Shown here in pieces: positions 22,885 to 32,367 of a stretch of 64,000 nt of DNA. Below the pieces are notes generated by a model. That model had not been told where the DNA came from and searched no databases. It saw only the letters and a list, made by a program, of their open reading frames with translations. A program made the translations under genes and the position numbers. The DNA lies in assembly GCF_011045035.1 (NCBI RefSeq), contig NZ_JAALAA010000002.1:124001-188000 (forward strand). Direction: 5' to 3'. The DNA is from Nocardioides turkmenicus. GTDB lineage: Bacteria; Actinomycetota; Actinomycetes; Propionibacteriales; Nocardioidaceae. The number at the start of each line of letters is the position of its first letter. Positions within the stretch are counted from its first letter, which is position 1.

Positions 22885-24936
22885 TCAGGCGGGCGGGGTG
22901 CCCTCGGGCGAACCGGCCTCGGTCGGCTTGGTGACGTCGACACCGTTGGCGGACTGGGTGCCAGACTGCTTCCCGGCAGCGCGGATCGCCTTGGCGAGGT
23001 TCTCCTTGTCGCGTTCGACGATCCACTGCGGGATCTCGACCGCGGGACGGTCGGACGGGCGGCGGGTGTCGGAGCCGGTCCAGGCCGGACGCGGGTCGCG
23101 ACGACGCAGCGGCTCGAAGATCTCGGCGACCTCCTGCTTGGAGAGCGTCTCCTTCTCCAGGAGCTGCAGGACCAAGTTGTCGAGGACGTCCCGGTTCTCC
23201 TCGAGGATGTCGAACGCCTCCTGGTGAGCGGTCGCGAGGAGCTTCTTGGTCTCGTCATCGACGATGGCCGCAACCTCCTCGGAGTAGTTGCGCTGGTGGC
23301 CGATGTCGCGGCCCAGGAACGGCTCGCCGTTGGACTCCCCGAGCTTGATCGCACCCAGACGCTCGGTCATGCCGAACTGGGTGACCATCGCGCGGGCGAG
23401 GTTGGTCGCCTTCTCGATGTCGTTGCCGGCACCCGTGGTCGGGTCGTGGAAGATGAGCTCCTCCGCGGCACGGCCGCCGAGCATGTAGGAGAGCTTGTTG
23501 AGCATCGACGACCGGGTCTGGCTGTATTGGTCGTCGTCGGGCATCACCAGGTTGTAGCCCAGCGCCTTGCCGCGCGGCAGGATCGTGATCTTCTGGACCA
23601 CGTCCGGACCCGGCAGGGCCGCGGCGACCAGCGCGTGGCCGCCCTCGTGGTAGGCGGTGATGAGCTTCTCCTGCTCGCTCATCAGGCGCGTACGCTTCTG
23701 CGGACCGGCGATGACGCGGTCGATCGCCTCGTCGAGGGCCTTGTTGGTGATCAGCTTCTGGTCGCTGCGGGCGGTCAGCAGCGCGGCCTCGTTGAGCACG
23801 TTGGCCAGGTCGGCACCGGAGAAGCCCGGGGTGCGGCGAGCCACGGAGTCGAGGTCGATGTCGCCGGCCAGCGGCTTGCCGCGGGCGTGGACCTGCAGGA
23901 TCTTCTCGCGACCGGCGAGGTCGGGAGCGTCCACCTGGATCTGGCGGTCGAAACGGCCCGGGCGCAGCAGCGCCGGGTCGAGCACGTCGGGACGGTTGGT
24001 GGCTGCGATCAGGATGACCCCGCCGCGTACGTCGAATCCGTCCATCTCCACGAGGAGCTGGTTGAGCGTCTGCTCGCGCTCGTCGTGGCCACCGCCCATG
24101 CCGGCGCCGCGGTGACGGCCGACGGCGTCGATCTCGTCGATGAAGACGATGGCGGGAGCGTTCTCCTTGGCCTGCTCGAACAGGTCGCGGACACGGCTCG
24201 CACCGACGCCGACGAACATCTCGACGAAGTCCGAGCCGGAGATCGAGTAGAACGGCACGCCGGCCTCGCCCGCGACGGCACGCGCGAGCAGGGTCTTACC
24301 GGTGCCGGGCTGGCCGTAGAGCAGGACGCCCTTGGGGATCTTGGCGCCGACGGCCTGGAACTTCGCCGGTTCCTGCAGGAACTCCTTGATCTCCTGGAGC
24401 TCCTCGACGGCCTCGTCAGCACCGGCGACGTCGGCGAACGTCGTCTTCGGCATGTCCTTGGTGATCAGCTTCGCCTTGGACTTGGCGAACTGCATGACCC
24501 CACGACCACCGCCGCCCTGGACCGAGTTCATCAGGAACAGGAACAGCACGATGATCAGCACGAACGGAAGCAGGAAGCTCAGGATCGAGCCGAGCACGGA
24601 GGGCTTGGCCACCTCGGAGTTGAACTTCTCGAGGTTGTCGCCCTCGGCCTGGGTCTTGCGCACCATCTCGATGAGCGCTTCCTGGTCGCCGTCGACCCAG
24701 GAGGTCGTGACCTCGGAACCGCCGTCGCGGACGCCCTTGACCAGGGTCGCCTTGATCTCCTGGTCGCCGTCGACGAACGTGATCTCCTTGACCTGGTCCT
24801 TCTCGATGTAGGACGTCAGCTGACTCGTGGTGATCTCGTCGCCGCCGTTACGAGGGGCCAGGTACTGCAGCGCCAGGATCACACCGAGCACTGCCAGGAT
24901 GATCCACAGCCAGGGACCTTTGAATATGCGCTTCAC
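22885..24936 (-). CDS. ftsH: ATP-dependent zinc metalloprotease FtsH
   Basis: 683 residues. It is a membrane-bound AAA+ protease that degrades membrane and regulatory proteins as a hexamer. Two N-terminal transmembrane helices (8-25 and 117-137) flank a periplasmic/extracytoplasmic segment. The AAA domain has Walker A GQPGTGKT (208-215), Walker B VFIDEID (265-271) and the second region of homology RPGRFDRQI. The protease site is HEGGH (431-435). The C-terminal tail is Pro/Gly-rich and variable. The GTG start at 24936 follows GAAAGAAG. It is the first gene of ftsH-folE, the usual actinobacterial arrangement. Confidence 0.97.
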   Translation of the reverse strand: MKRIFKGPWLWIILAVLGVILALQYLAPRNGGDEITTSQLTSYIEKDQVKEITFVDGDQEIKATLVKGVRDGGSEVTTSWVDGDQEALIEMVRKTQAEGDNLEKFNSEVAKPSVLGSILSFLLPFVLIIVLFLFLMNSVQGGGGRGVMQFAKSKAKLITKDMPKTTFADVAGADEAVEELQEIKEFLQEPAKFQAVGAKIPKGVLLYGQPGTGKTLLARAVAGEAGVPFYSISGSDFVEMFVGVGASRVRDLFEQAKENAPAIVFIDEIDAVGRHRGAGMGGGHDEREQTLNQLLVEMDGFDVRGGVILIAATNRPDVLDPALLRPGRFDRQIQVDAPDLAGREKILQVHARGKPLAGDIDLDSVARRTPGFSGADLANVLNEAALLTARSDQKLITNKALDEAIDRVIAGPQKRTRLMSEQEKLITAYHEGGHALVAAALPGPDVVQKITILPRGKALGYNLVMPDDDQYSQTRSSMLNKLSYMLGGRAAEELIFHDPTTGAGNDIEKATNLARAMVTQFGMTERLGAIKLGESNGEPFLGRDIGHQRNYSEEVAAIVDDETKKLLATAHQEAFDILEENRDVLDNLVLQLLEKETLSKQEVAEIFEPLRRRDPRPAWTGSDTRRPSDRPAVEIPQWIVERDKENLAKAIRAAGKQSGTQSANGVDVTKPTEAGSPEGTPPA

Positions 24937-25106
24937 AGGCTTCTTTCAACCGTTACGGGGTCAGACACCGCACGCCGGGGAGCGTGCACGTCATTTAGAA
25001 CGACGGTACACGCCAAATCGTGCCCGAACCCACCTGAGCGGTTCTGCCATCAGCGAAAGCGGCGATCCGGCGAGGTGCCGGAGCGAAACCGTCCTAGGGT
25101 GTCGCC

Positions 25107-25892
25107 ATGGCCGAAAGTAAAGTCTCGGGACCGGGGTCGGGCGGTGGCTCCGGCAGCCGTCTCGCCCTGGTTCTCGTCGGAGTGCTCGTCGTGCTCCTGG
25201 TCGTCCTCGTGGTCGCTGCCGGGCTGGTCGCCTGGCGGCTCGTGGCGCAGGAGTCCGATGACGTACGTGGTCCGGCGGCGCCGCCGTCCGGCACGGCGGC
25301 CACGGGGTCACCGAGCGCGGCCGCGCCGGCGTCGGTCGCTCCCGCGCCGGTCCCCGACGGTGCCTGGCAGCCGGTGACCTCGGCCAAGGACCGGATGACC
25401 TACGACGTACCTCCGGACTGGGAGCCCGGTCCGGACACGCTCGCCGGCTTCGAGTCACCCGCCGGCGAGATCACCGCGCTCATGCATGGGATCGCGACGT
25501 ACGGGGACGACTGGTGCGACGACAACTGGCACACCCTGGTCGGCTTCGTGACGCCGGGCTCGATCTCCGACAAGGGTTCGATCGAGGCCACCGCGATGCA
25601 CTGGGCCAAGCAGGCTGCCCAGGACGACGGCGGTAGCAACCCGACCGGGTCGCTCGGTGAGCCGCGGACGGTCGAGGTCGACCGTGGCCGGACCACCGCG
25701 ACCGCGGTGACCGCCACGGCCACCCCGCTCAGCCAGAAGTGCCCGGTGCCGAGCATCGAGGTGACCGTGGTGTCCGTGCCCGCACCCGCGGGCCCGGCGC
25801 TCTTCGTGGTCGTCGCCGACCGGGGCGCCGAGGGGTCGAACCCGGACGCAGCGCTGGAGAAGGTGATCGCCAGCCTGCGGCCGGCCCGCTAG
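25107..25892 (+). CDS. Single-pass membrane protein with extracytoplasmic domain
   Basis: 261 residues. A short Gly/Ser-rich cytoplasmic start, one strong transmembrane helix (about 18-45), an Ala/Pro/Ser-rich linker (60-85) and a folded outer domain of ~170 residues beginning DGAWQPVTSAKDRMTYDVP. The outer domain has Cys in DDWCDDNWH and in SQKCPVPS, possibly a disulfide pair. It resembles the many small actinobacterial anchored proteins of unknown function. It is divergent from ftsH (170 bp) and convergent with hpt. Confidence 0.7.
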   Translation: MAESKVSGPGSGGGSGSRLALVLVGVLVVLLVVLVVAAGLVAWRLVAQESDDVRGPAAPPSGTAATGSPSAAAPASVAPAPVPDGAWQPVTSAKDRMTYDVPPDWEPGPDTLAGFESPAGEITALMHGIATYGDDWCDDNWHTLVGFVTPGSISDKGSIEATAMHWAKQAAQDDGGSNPTGSLGEPRTVEVDRGRTTATAVTATATPLSQKCPVPSIEVTVVSVPAPAGPALFVVVADRGAEGSNPDAALEKVIASLRPAR

Positions 25893-25906
25893 GCAGGCCC
25901 CAGGGC

Positions 25907-26458
25907 TCAGCTGTAGATATGCGGCGCGAGGGTCGAGATGTCGCGGAGGTTGCGGTACTTCTCGTTGAAGTCGAGGCCGTAGCCGACCACGAACTCGTCG
26001 GGGATGTCCCAGCCGACGTACTTCACGTCGACCGGCATGCTGACCGCCTCGGGCTTGCGGAGCAGGGTCACGATCTCGATGCTCGCCGGCCCGCGCGAGT
26101 TGAGGTTGGAGGTCAGCCAGGTCAGGGTCAGACCGGAGTCGATGATCTCGTCGACGACGAGCACGTGCTTGCCGGTGACGTCGGTGTCGAGGTCCTTCAG
26201 GATCCGCACCACCCCGGACGACTTCGTGCCGGAGCCGTAGGAGGAGACGGCCATCCAGTCCATCTCGACGTGACGGTTCAGGGCGCGCGCGAGGTCGGCC
26301 ATGATCATCACCGCGCCGCGCAGGACGCCGACGATCAGGAGCTCCTCGCCCTCGTAGTCCTTCTCGATCCGGCGGGCCAGCTCTTCGACCTTCGCCTGGA
26401 TCTCGTCGTGGGTGAACAGGGTCTTCACGAGGTCGTCGCCGACGTACTCGGTGTCCAT
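25907..26458 (-). CDS. hpt: Hypoxanthine phosphoribosyltransferase
   Basis: 183 residues. It salvages hypoxanthine/guanine with PRPP. The PRPP-binding loop is HVLVVDEIIDSGLTLTWL (VVDE-IIDSG); ELLIVGVLRGAVMIMADLAR carries the PPi loop, and VGYGLDFNEKYRNL closes the purine site. The ATG at 26458 gives the N-terminus usual for actinobacterial Hpt (acidic, GDDL); the GTG at 26467 is the alternative. It lies ten bases downstream of tilS, the standard tilS-hpt neighbourhood, though ftsH is here separated from hpt by one opposite gene. Confidence 0.95.
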   Translation of the reverse strand: MDTEYVGDDLVKTLFTHDEIQAKVEELARRIEKDYEGEELLIVGVLRGAVMIMADLARALNRHVEMDWMAVSSYGSGTKSSGVVRILKDLDTDVTGKHVLVVDEIIDSGLTLTWLTSNLNSRGPASIEIVTLLRKPEAVSMPVDVKYVGWDIPDEFVVGYGLDFNEKYRNLRDISTLAPHIYS

Positions 26459-26468
26459 GAGCGCCACT

Positions 26469-27452
26469 CTAGATGCTGCCGGTGAATGGGCCTGATTCGA
26501 AGACGATCGACGAGTCCGTACGCCGCGCCCGCAGGTGTCCCGGCAGGTCGATCCAGCGCTGGCCGCGCCAGTCCGTGATCAACCGGTCGACCGCCTTGAC
26601 GTGCTCGCGAGTGAGCTCCGCGGGCGGGCTGCCGGCCTCGAGGGCGGCGATCCGGAGGACTCGGGTGCGGACGGCGGGCGGATATCCGGCGAGCGTCTCG
26701 ACCGGGAGGGTGCCGCCGAGCTCGCGGTGCATCGCCTCGGCGATGTCGTCGATGAAGTCGGCGTCCTCGCGGAGCTGCTCGGCCGTGCGCGCCAGCGCCT
26801 CGGTGACCCCGGGACCGAGGTCCTCCTCGAGCGTCGGCAGGACCCGGTGACGGATGCGCGCGCGGGTGTAGGCGAAGTCGCGGTTGTGCGGGTCCTGCCA
26901 GACGTCGAGACCCTCGATCTGGCAGGCGGTCTCGGTGTCGATCCTGGTCGTCTCGAGCAGGGGACGCCGGTAGCGGTCGAACCGCGCGCGCATCCCGGAG
27001 AGGCTACGGGCACCGGACCCCCTGGTCAGCCCGAGCAGCACGGTCTCGGCCTGGTCGTCGCGGGTGTGGCCGAGCAGGATCACGCTCGCGCCGAGGTTCT
27101 CGGCGAGCTGATCGAGGACCGCATAGCGGGCCTGCCGGGCCGCTGCCTCGGGACCGTCGCGCTCGGCCTTCACCTCGACCGTGGCGGTGACCGTCTCGTC
27201 GACGCCCATCTCGGCGAGCTGCCCGACGACCTTCGCGGCCTGCGTCGCGCTGCCCTCCTGCATCCCGTGGTCGACGGTCGCGCCGATGACGTGCAGCCCC
27301 AGCTTGTGGCCCTCGAAGACCGCCGCGGAGGCGAGTGCGAGCGAGTCCGCTCCGCCGGAGCAGGCGACGATCACCTTCTCGCCCGGCTCGAGCTGCTCGA
27401 GCGTGGCGCGGACGGGGCGGCGTACGGCTGCGATCGAGGGGTGGAGGCTCAT
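26469..27452 (-). CDS. tilS: tRNA(Ile)-lysidine synthetase
   Basis: 327 residues. TilS attaches lysine to C34 of the tRNA-Ile that reads AUA. The PP-loop is VIVACSGGADSLALASA; GHTRDDQAETVLLGLTRGSG and RPLLETTR are family signatures, and YTRARIRHRVLPTLEEDL follows. The C-terminal extension is short, as in other actinobacteria. ATG 27452 overlaps the zincin-like gene stop by ATGA. Co-transcription with the upstream protease and downstream hpt is likely. Confidence 0.94.
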   Translation of the reverse strand: MSLHPSIAAVRRPVRATLEQLEPGEKVIVACSGGADSLALASAAVFEGHKLGLHVIGATVDHGMQEGSATQAAKVVGQLAEMGVDETVTATVEVKAERDGPEAAARQARYAVLDQLAENLGASVILLGHTRDDQAETVLLGLTRGSGARSLSGMRARFDRYRRPLLETTRIDTETACQIEGLDVWQDPHNRDFAYTRARIRHRVLPTLEEDLGPGVTEALARTAEQLREDADFIDDIAEAMHRELGGTLPVETLAGYPPAVRTRVLRIAALEAGSPPAELTREHVKAVDRLITDWRGQRWIDLPGHLRARRTDSSIVFESGPFTGSI

Positions 27453-28501
27453 GCCAGGACGCGCGTGACCCAGGCGTCCGGGTCGACGATCTCGGCCTTT
27501 GACGGGAGGTTCTCGGGGCCGGCGAAGACGGCGTTGAACTCCTCCATGCCGACCCGGTCGACCACGTGGCGTACGAACTTCGCGCCATCGCGGTACTGCG
27601 CCATCTTGGCCTCCAGCCCGAGGAGGCGGCGGAGCAGGCGGTCGAGCATGCCGATGCCCTGGCGGCGCTTGTTGAACGCCTTGCGGATCGTGGTGACGGT
27701 CGGGATCACGCCGGGACCGACGTCGTCCATGACCACGTCGGCGTGGCCCTCGAGCAGCGACATCATCCCGGTGACCCGGTCGATGATCTCCTTCTGCTCG
27801 GGCTTCGCGAACGCGTCCACGATCGATCCGTTGCCCTTGAGCGCCTCGGTGACCCGCTGCAGGCCGCCGTCGAAGATCGAGGCCGGGTCCATCGCCTCGG
27901 AGAGCCCCTCGATCTGGGCGAAGAGATGGTCGCGCATCCACGGGCTGGCCGTGAACTGGACCCGGTGGGTCTCCTCGTGGAGGCAGACCCACAGCCGGAA
28001 GTCGGTCGGGTCCAGGCCGAGCTCGCGCTCGACGTGGACGGCGTTGGGCGCGACCAGCAGCAGCCGGCCCGAGGGCTCGAAGAAGGGGTCGAACTGGCCG
28101 AGGATCTTCGAGGACATGAAGCCGAGCAGGCCACCCACCTCGGCGGCGCTGACCTTGGAGCCGACCGCCTGCGTGAGGACTCCCGGCGTCCGCTTCGCGG
28201 TGATCCGGTCGACGACCGGCGAGATCACGTGGGCGAAGGTGTCGGCGTTGGCCTGGATCCAGCCCCGCCTGTCGACGACCAGGACCGGCGCGGTGTCGCG
28301 GGGCGCGTCCAGGCCGGTGAAGTCGCGTACGAACTCGGTCGCCTTCGCGGCGTCCGCACGCAGCTCCTCCACGGCCTGCTGGGCCTCGTCGCGGGAGACG
28401 ATCGGGCCGTCCCCGGCGACCTTCGCACCGAGGCGTACGGCCAGATCCCAGTCAACCAAGGTCGCTCCGGACGGCCTGGGGTCCTCAGCACGATGGGTCA
28501 T
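27449..28501 (-). CDS. Zincin-like metalloprotease family protein (COG5282)
   Basis: 350 residues. It contains HEETH in WVCLHEETHRVQF (HExxH zincin core) and the downstream EGHAD as a likely third ligand region, plus VVMDDVGP. The family is found next to tilS and dacB in many actinobacteria and is sometimes labelled coenzyme F420 biosynthesis-associated, without a proven reaction. No signal peptide or membrane helix, so it acts in the cytoplasm. It overlaps tilS by four bases. No F420 genes are visible nearby, so an F420 role is not supported here. Confidence 0.85.
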   Translation of the reverse strand: MTHRAEDPRPSGATLVDWDLAVRLGAKVAGDGPIVSRDEAQQAVEELRADAAKATEFVRDFTGLDAPRDTAPVLVVDRRGWIQANADTFAHVISPVVDRITAKRTPGVLTQAVGSKVSAAEVGGLLGFMSSKILGQFDPFFEPSGRLLLVAPNAVHVERELGLDPTDFRLWVCLHEETHRVQFTASPWMRDHLFAQIEGLSEAMDPASIFDGGLQRVTEALKGNGSIVDAFAKPEQKEIIDRVTGMMSLLEGHADVVMDDVGPGVIPTVTTIRKAFNKRRQGIGMLDRLLRRLLGLEAKMAQYRDGAKFVRHVVDRVGMEEFNAVFAGPENLPSKAEIVDPDAWVTRVLA

Positions 28502-28539
28502 GCGTACGACCGTAGCCGACCAGACCTATGCCGGCTGCC

Positions 28540-29919
28540 CTATGCCGAGCATCGACACGTCGCGACCGCCGCCATCGCGTCGTCGAGGGCGTCGCGTACG
28601 TCCAGGGTCTGCTCGGGCTTGAACCCGTCGGCCATGAGTACGACGACGAACGGCGTCCCGCGCGCGTCGACCACGATCCCGGAGAGCCCGGAGACGCCGG
28701 TGAGGGTGCCGGTCTTGGCGCGGACGAGCCCGCGGCCCGGCTCGGCGTCGAAGTTGAACCGGCGCGAGAGCGAGCCGACCCAGCCGGCGACCGGGAGTCC
28801 GGTCATCGCGGGCGCGAGCTCGGGACTGTCGGGGTTGGCGGCGGTCTGGAGCGTGCTCACCAGCAGCGTCGGCGGGATCCGGTTCTGCCGGGAGAGACCG
28901 GATCCGTCGCGCAGGACGAGGCCGGTGGTGTCGATGCCGAGCTCCTTCAGCCGGGCCGTGATCGCCGCGGTGGAGCCGTCGAAGGTCGCGTCACCGTCGG
29001 CGACCCCGACGTGGCGGGCGAGCACCTCGGCGAGCTGGTTGTCACTGTGCTGCAGCGTGTATTCGACGATCTCACGGAGGGTGTCGCCGTGACGTACGGC
29101 GAGCTGGGTGCCCGCCTTCGTCCCCCGGGTGGGCTTGCCGGCGACCTTGATCCCGTGCTTGGCCAGTGCCTTCTTGAACTGCTCGGCGGCCTGCAGGGAC
29201 GGGTCCTGGCTGTAACCCCGCGCCTGGGACCCGCCGTGGTCGACGGAGAGCGCGGTGATCCCGCCGACCTCCTCACCCAGGTAGGTGCGCCGCCAGGCCG
29301 GGCTGATCATCGGACCGGCGAAGAGACTGTCGTCGTAGGCGAGGGTGACCGTCTTGGTGGTGCCGAGCTCCCGGGCCGTCTCGGCGGCGAGGGCGTCGAG
29401 GTCGCTGGTCGTGAGAGATACATCACCCCCGCCGACGAGCGTGAGGGTGCGCCCCTGGAGCGTCGTGCTGGTCTCGAACCTGCGCTCGGGGCCGTACGCC
29501 TCCAGCACCGCCACGCTCGTCAGCACCTTCGTGACGCTCGCCGGGGTCGCGGCCCCGGTGCCGTGGGTGACCAGCGGGGCGCCCTCGAGCGGCGCGATCG
29601 CCGCCTTGAGGTGTCGGCCGAGACGCTTGTCGCCGACGATCTCGCGCATCACCCGTTCCAGCGCGGCCTGATCGGGCTTTCCGGGGGTCTTCGTCTGCTC
29701 GCCCGCGACCGCTGCGGGGCTGACCGCGGCGATGTTCAGCGGGGCCGGCGGCGGGGTCGGCGCGACGTTGCCCTGGGCGTAGCGCACCCACCCCAAGGCG
29801 TACGCCGCTGCCGCCGTCCCCACCAGCAGCGCGAGCACCAGCGGCACGACGATCGCGAGCTTCCCGCGACCCTCTTCCGGCTCCTCGGAAGGCCACTTCG
29901 GCGGGCTCTGGGACTCCAC
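28540..29919 (-). CDS. dacB: D-alanyl-D-alanine carboxypeptidase/endopeptidase (PBP4 family)
   Basis: 459 residues. One N-terminal transmembrane helix (about 21-43) anchors a class C penicillin-binding domain on the outer face. The three catalytic motifs are S128-V-T-K131, S291-D-N293 and K401-T-G403. It trims peptidoglycan stem peptides or cross-links. The GTG start at 29919 is favoured because GAGGAGG sits six bases upstream; an in-frame ATG at 29949 would put this ribosome site inside the gene. It is divergent from ppa, with a strong interrupted palindrome between them. Confidence 0.93.
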   Translation of the reverse strand: MESQSPPKWPSEEPEEGRGKLAIVVPLVLALLVGTAAAAYALGWVRYAQGNVAPTPPPAPLNIAAVSPAAVAGEQTKTPGKPDQAALERVMREIVGDKRLGRHLKAAIAPLEGAPLVTHGTGAATPASVTKVLTSVAVLEAYGPERRFETSTTLQGRTLTLVGGGDVSLTTSDLDALAAETARELGTTKTVTLAYDDSLFAGPMISPAWRRTYLGEEVGGITALSVDHGGSQARGYSQDPSLQAAEQFKKALAKHGIKVAGKPTRGTKAGTQLAVRHGDTLREIVEYTLQHSDNQLAEVLARHVGVADGDATFDGSTAAITARLKELGIDTTGLVLRDGSGLSRQNRIPPTLLVSTLQTAANPDSPELAPAMTGLPVAGWVGSLSRRFNFDAEPGRGLVRAKTGTLTGVSGLSGIVVDARGTPFVVVLMADGFKPEQTLDVRDALDDAMAAVATCRCSA

Positions 29920-29933
29920 GGATATCCTCCTCG

Positions 29934-29974
29934 ATGCCGGATCTGACACAAATCGGTGTCAGACTGTCCGGCAT
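29934..29974. promoter_or_regulatory. Interrupted palindrome between dacB and ppa
   Basis: Outer arms ATGCCGGA (29934-29941) and TCCGGCAT (29967-29974) enclose inner arms TCTGACAC (29942-29949) and GTGTCAGA (29956-29963) around a six-base centre; the only break is a three-base bulge at 29964-29966. On the + strand it is followed by TTCCGTTTTT, like an intrinsic terminator in the ppa leader. On the - strand it lies two bases before the dacB ribosome site. Either attenuation or an operator shared by both genes would fit. Confidence 0.6.
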
Positions 29975-30005
29975 TCCGTTTTTGGGTTTGTCTGGAGGCA
30001 GAGAA

Positions 30006-30497
30006 GTGACGCAGGAGTTCGACGTACTGATCGAGGTCCCCAAGGGATCCCGCAACAAGTACGAGGTGGACCACGAGTCGAATCGGCTTCGTCTCGACCG
30101 CGTTCTGTTCACCTCCATGATGTACCCCGCAGACTACGGCTACATCGAAGACACCCTCGGCGGCGACGGCGACCCGCTCGACGCGCTGGTGCTGACCCCC
30201 TACCCGCTGTTCCCCGGTGTGCTGGTCCAGGCCCGTCCTGTCGCGATGTACGTCATGGAGGACGAGAAGGGCCAGGACGAGAAGGTCCTCTGCGTCCCCT
30301 GCGACCCCCGCTTCGACCACATCCAGGACCTCGCCGACGTCGACGAGTGGACGCTCAACGAGATCAAGCACTTCTTCGAGCACTACAAGGACCTCGAGCC
30401 CGGCAAGACCGTCAAGGGCTCCGACTGGGTCGGCAAGGCCGCCGCGGAGTCGGAGATCGCCGCGTCCATCGACCGGTTCAAGAACACCGCTCACTGA
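30006..30497 (+). CDS. ppa: Inorganic pyrophosphatase (family I, soluble)
   Basis: 163 residues, normal for bacterial class I pyrophosphatases. [34 protein letters not shown] (with the metal-binding D-x-D-P-x-D) and [12 protein letters not shown] are the active-site segments. It hydrolyses pyrophosphate from biosynthetic reactions. The GTG at 30006 has GGAGG eight bases upstream and opens directly with the conserved TQEFDVLIE; the in-frame ATG at 29934 lies in the palindrome and is rejected. It is divergent from dacB. Confidence 0.96.
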   Translation: MTQEFDVLIEVPKGSRNKYEVDHESNRLRLDRVLFTSMMYPADYGYIEDTLGGDGDPLDALVLTPYPLFPGVLVQARPVAMYVMEDEKGQDEKVLCVPCDPRFDHIQDLADVDEWTLNEIKHFFEHYKDLEPGKTVKGSDWVGKAAAESEIAASIDRFKNTAH

Positions 30498-30544
30498 GTC
30501 CTGCCGGCTGCTGACCGATCGGTCGGCGGGCGCGCGGGATGTTC

Positions 30545-30622
30545 ACCGAGGTAACTCGGTCGAGCCTCACTGCCTTCGTGGAGTTCCACGAAGGCAGTGT
30601 CTGTTTACCGAGGTAACTCGGT
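30545..30622. repeat. 78-bp three-palindrome element, copy A
   Basis: Layout: ACCGAG-GTAA-CTCGGT (30545-30560), 8-bp spacer, a 30-bp palindrome with 14-bp arms and a 2-bp centre (30569-30598, arm ACTGCCTTCGTGGA), 8-bp spacer, and the same 16-bp palindrome again (30607-30622). It lies between convergent ppa and the P-loop kinase gene and touches the kinase stop. A second copy with the same spacing is at 32269-32346. Confidence 0.85.
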
Positions 30623-31173
30623 CAGCATCCGCCCAGCGCGGCGTGCAAGGCGTCGTACGTCGCCTCCAGCTCGCCCGCGACGCTCGGGACGACCTTGGTG
30701 GCGGGGCGCTGGGTCACCAGGTCGGCGAGCTTGGAAGCGTACGCACGCAGGTGCTCGTCGCCCCCGGACTCCGCCACGATCTCGCGCACGATCGGGTGCC
30801 ACGGGTCGGAGCCGTCGTCGCGTCCGTGGAATCGGAGCAGCGCGTCGTCCTCTACGGCCTCGAGCATGACCTCCACGAACTCGGCCCCGGCGTCGCGCGC
30901 CGCCTGCTCGAAGCGTTCGAGCTCGCTGACTCGGGCGAAAAGCTGTGGGAGCACGACGTCGCCGGCCTCGCTGAGGTAGCCGCGGATCAGCCCCAGCGCC
31001 GCCGGCCGGATCCGTGCGCCGGCGCCGATGAAGTCGTCTCGCCACCCGCTGATGTAGGTGCGCAGAAGATCGATGTCACACACCAGCGTGCCAGGGTGGT
31101 CGGCGGCGAAGCGCCTGGCGAGCGTGGATTTTCCTACGCCGGGCATTCCGTTGATGAGGATCAGCCTGGCCAC
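30622..31173 (-). CDS. P-loop kinase-like ATP-binding protein
   Basis: 183 residues. A Walker A at the N-terminus (LILINGMPGVGKSTLARRF) and the following VCDIDLLRTYISGW resemble the AAA_33 / small-molecule kinase group (chloramphenicol phosphotransferase, gluconate kinase-like). No LID-domain signature allows a substrate call. The GTG at 31173 places the P-loop a few residues from the start as usual; an upstream extension to 31275 would overlap the neighbouring gene. It lies 25 bp downstream of the AbiEi-like gene on the same strand, between the two 78-bp elements. Confidence 0.75.
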   Translation of the reverse strand: MARLILINGMPGVGKSTLARRFAADHPGTLVCDIDLLRTYISGWRDDFIGAGARIRPAALGLIRGYLSEAGDVVLPQLFARVSELERFEQAARDAGAEFVEVMLEAVEDDALLRFHGRDDGSDPWHPIVREIVAESGGDEHLRAYASKLADLVTQRPATKVVPSVAGELEATYDALHAALGGC

Positions 31174-31198
31174 GCGGCCAGTCAACCACCGTGGGTGT

Positions 31199-32140
31199 TC
31201 AGCTGGCGATCTGCATCCGGGACTCGAACCGAGCCAACGTCCGCCGCGGATAGTCCAGGTCGTCCCAGACGACACGCACGAATCGGTAGTCGGTGATCTC
31301 TCGGATCTCGTCCTCGCGCCGCTTCTCCTCGAATACCGCGTCGCTGGGCGACTGACCGGGCCTGAGCAGCTTTCCGTACTTCACCCTGCCGTCGAACTCG
31401 CCGAACAACCGGAACTGGGGCCAAGCCCAGTCGACGATGCCGACCAGTGAACCGTCGGCGCGGTACACCGGCACCTGGAGTTCCGGACGCGGCAGGCCTC
31501 CGACCCGAAACAGCCACAGACAGCGCGACTCCGCGATCGAGCCCGACAGCGGATCCGCGTGCCCCACAGCGGCTCCGAGCGGATGGCTGAAGGGCCACTG
31601 GTTCATCCGCTTGTATTCGGCGATCAGCTCCTCCTTGGTGAACGCCTTCGCTCGAAGGCCGGCATCGAGAAGACACTGGGCGACCTCGTCGTTGGCCTGG
31701 AGGCTGGTCTCCAGCGCACATCGAACCGCTGGAAGCGTACGCAGCCCGTCGCGTGTCTCGATCTCGTCCTCCTCGACGGCACCCAGGTGATGGACGACGT
31801 CTCCCTCGAGCGGTCGACCGGCACCATCGAGCCTGGTCACGTGCACCTTAGTGAGGTCCACACCCCACAGGTCGATCCCGTGCGCGACCATGCCCGACAC
31901 GTGACTCAGAGCGATCTTGCCGCCCAGCGATCGTTGCACGGCTCGGGCACGCACACGGTGACGTCCGACCGCGTCGAGCCCTGCCCATTCGTCGGCGAAG
32001 ACGTACGCCCCGCGTCTGATCCGGTGCCATGCGCCCTGACGGACGACGCTGGTGATCTCGCGGTCTGCATAGCCGGCGTTCTTCGCTTCACGGCGTGTGA
32101 AGAAGCCTTCGGTGGCGGTGATGATTCGCAGTGGGTCCAT
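31199..32140 (-). CDS. AbiEi antitoxin-domain-like protein
   Basis: 313 residues. The N-terminus (IITATEGFFTRREAKNAGY; QGAWHRIRRGAYVFAD) is the winged-helix 'type IV TA AbiEi antitoxin' pattern. The C-terminal third (VGIVDWAWPQFRLFGEFDGR, then FEEKRREDEI...VRVVWDDL) resembles the DUF559/Vsr-like PD-(D/E)XK fold, with D in the IVDW strand and E-F-D downstream. Such orphans are frequent in Nocardioides-type genomes without an AbiEii toxin; none is next to it here. The ATG at 32140 opens the conserved domain; a GTG at 32218 is less likely. Confidence 0.7.
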   Translation of the reverse strand: MDPLRIITATEGFFTRREAKNAGYADREITSVVRQGAWHRIRRGAYVFADEWAGLDAVGRHRVRARAVQRSLGGKIALSHVSGMVAHGIDLWGVDLTKVHVTRLDGAGRPLEGDVVHHLGAVEEDEIETRDGLRTLPAVRCALETSLQANDEVAQCLLDAGLRAKAFTKEELIAEYKRMNQWPFSHPLGAAVGHADPLSGSIAESRCLWLFRVGGLPRPELQVPVYRADGSLVGIVDWAWPQFRLFGEFDGRVKYGKLLRPGQSPSDAVFEEKRREDEIREITDYRFVRVVWDDLDYPRRTLARFESRMQIAS

Positions 32141-32268
32141 GCGCCCAGGCTTCGCCGCCCCACCGACATTTCCGACCGGAATCGGGCGCCCTGTGGATAA
32201 CCGCGACCCGAACGTCACTTGTGGAGAGTCAGCGGCCCATGTGTCGCATGATCCGCCGGCGAATGCTC

Positions 32269-32346
32269 ACCGAGGTACCTCGGTGAGCAACTACTTCCTT
32301 CACGGAACTCCACGAAGTCAGTGACACCTCACCGAGTTACCTCGGT
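32269..32346. repeat. 78-bp three-palindrome element, copy B
   Basis: Same architecture as copy A at 30545: 16-bp palindrome (32269-32284), 8 bp, 30-bp imperfect palindrome (32293-32322), 8 bp, 16-bp palindrome (32331-32346). The left palindrome extends to a perfect 24-bp one (32265-32288). Spacers differ from copy A, and the palindromes carry paired substitutions. It lies between the acyl-CoA oxidase-like gene stop and the AbiEi-like gene start, both on the - strand. Confidence 0.85.
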
Positions 32347-32367
32347 GAGCATCCCCCCCCGCCGCCC

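Noticed and set aside
22873..25377. Long plus-strand open frame (834 codons)
   Set aside because: It runs antisense to ftsH and folE, whose families are certain; the translation is repetitive Leu/Val/Asp-rich shadow sequence.
27449..28501. Coenzyme F420 biosynthesis role for the zincin-like protein
   Set aside because: No fbi or F420-dependent gene is in the window; the label comes only from family naming.
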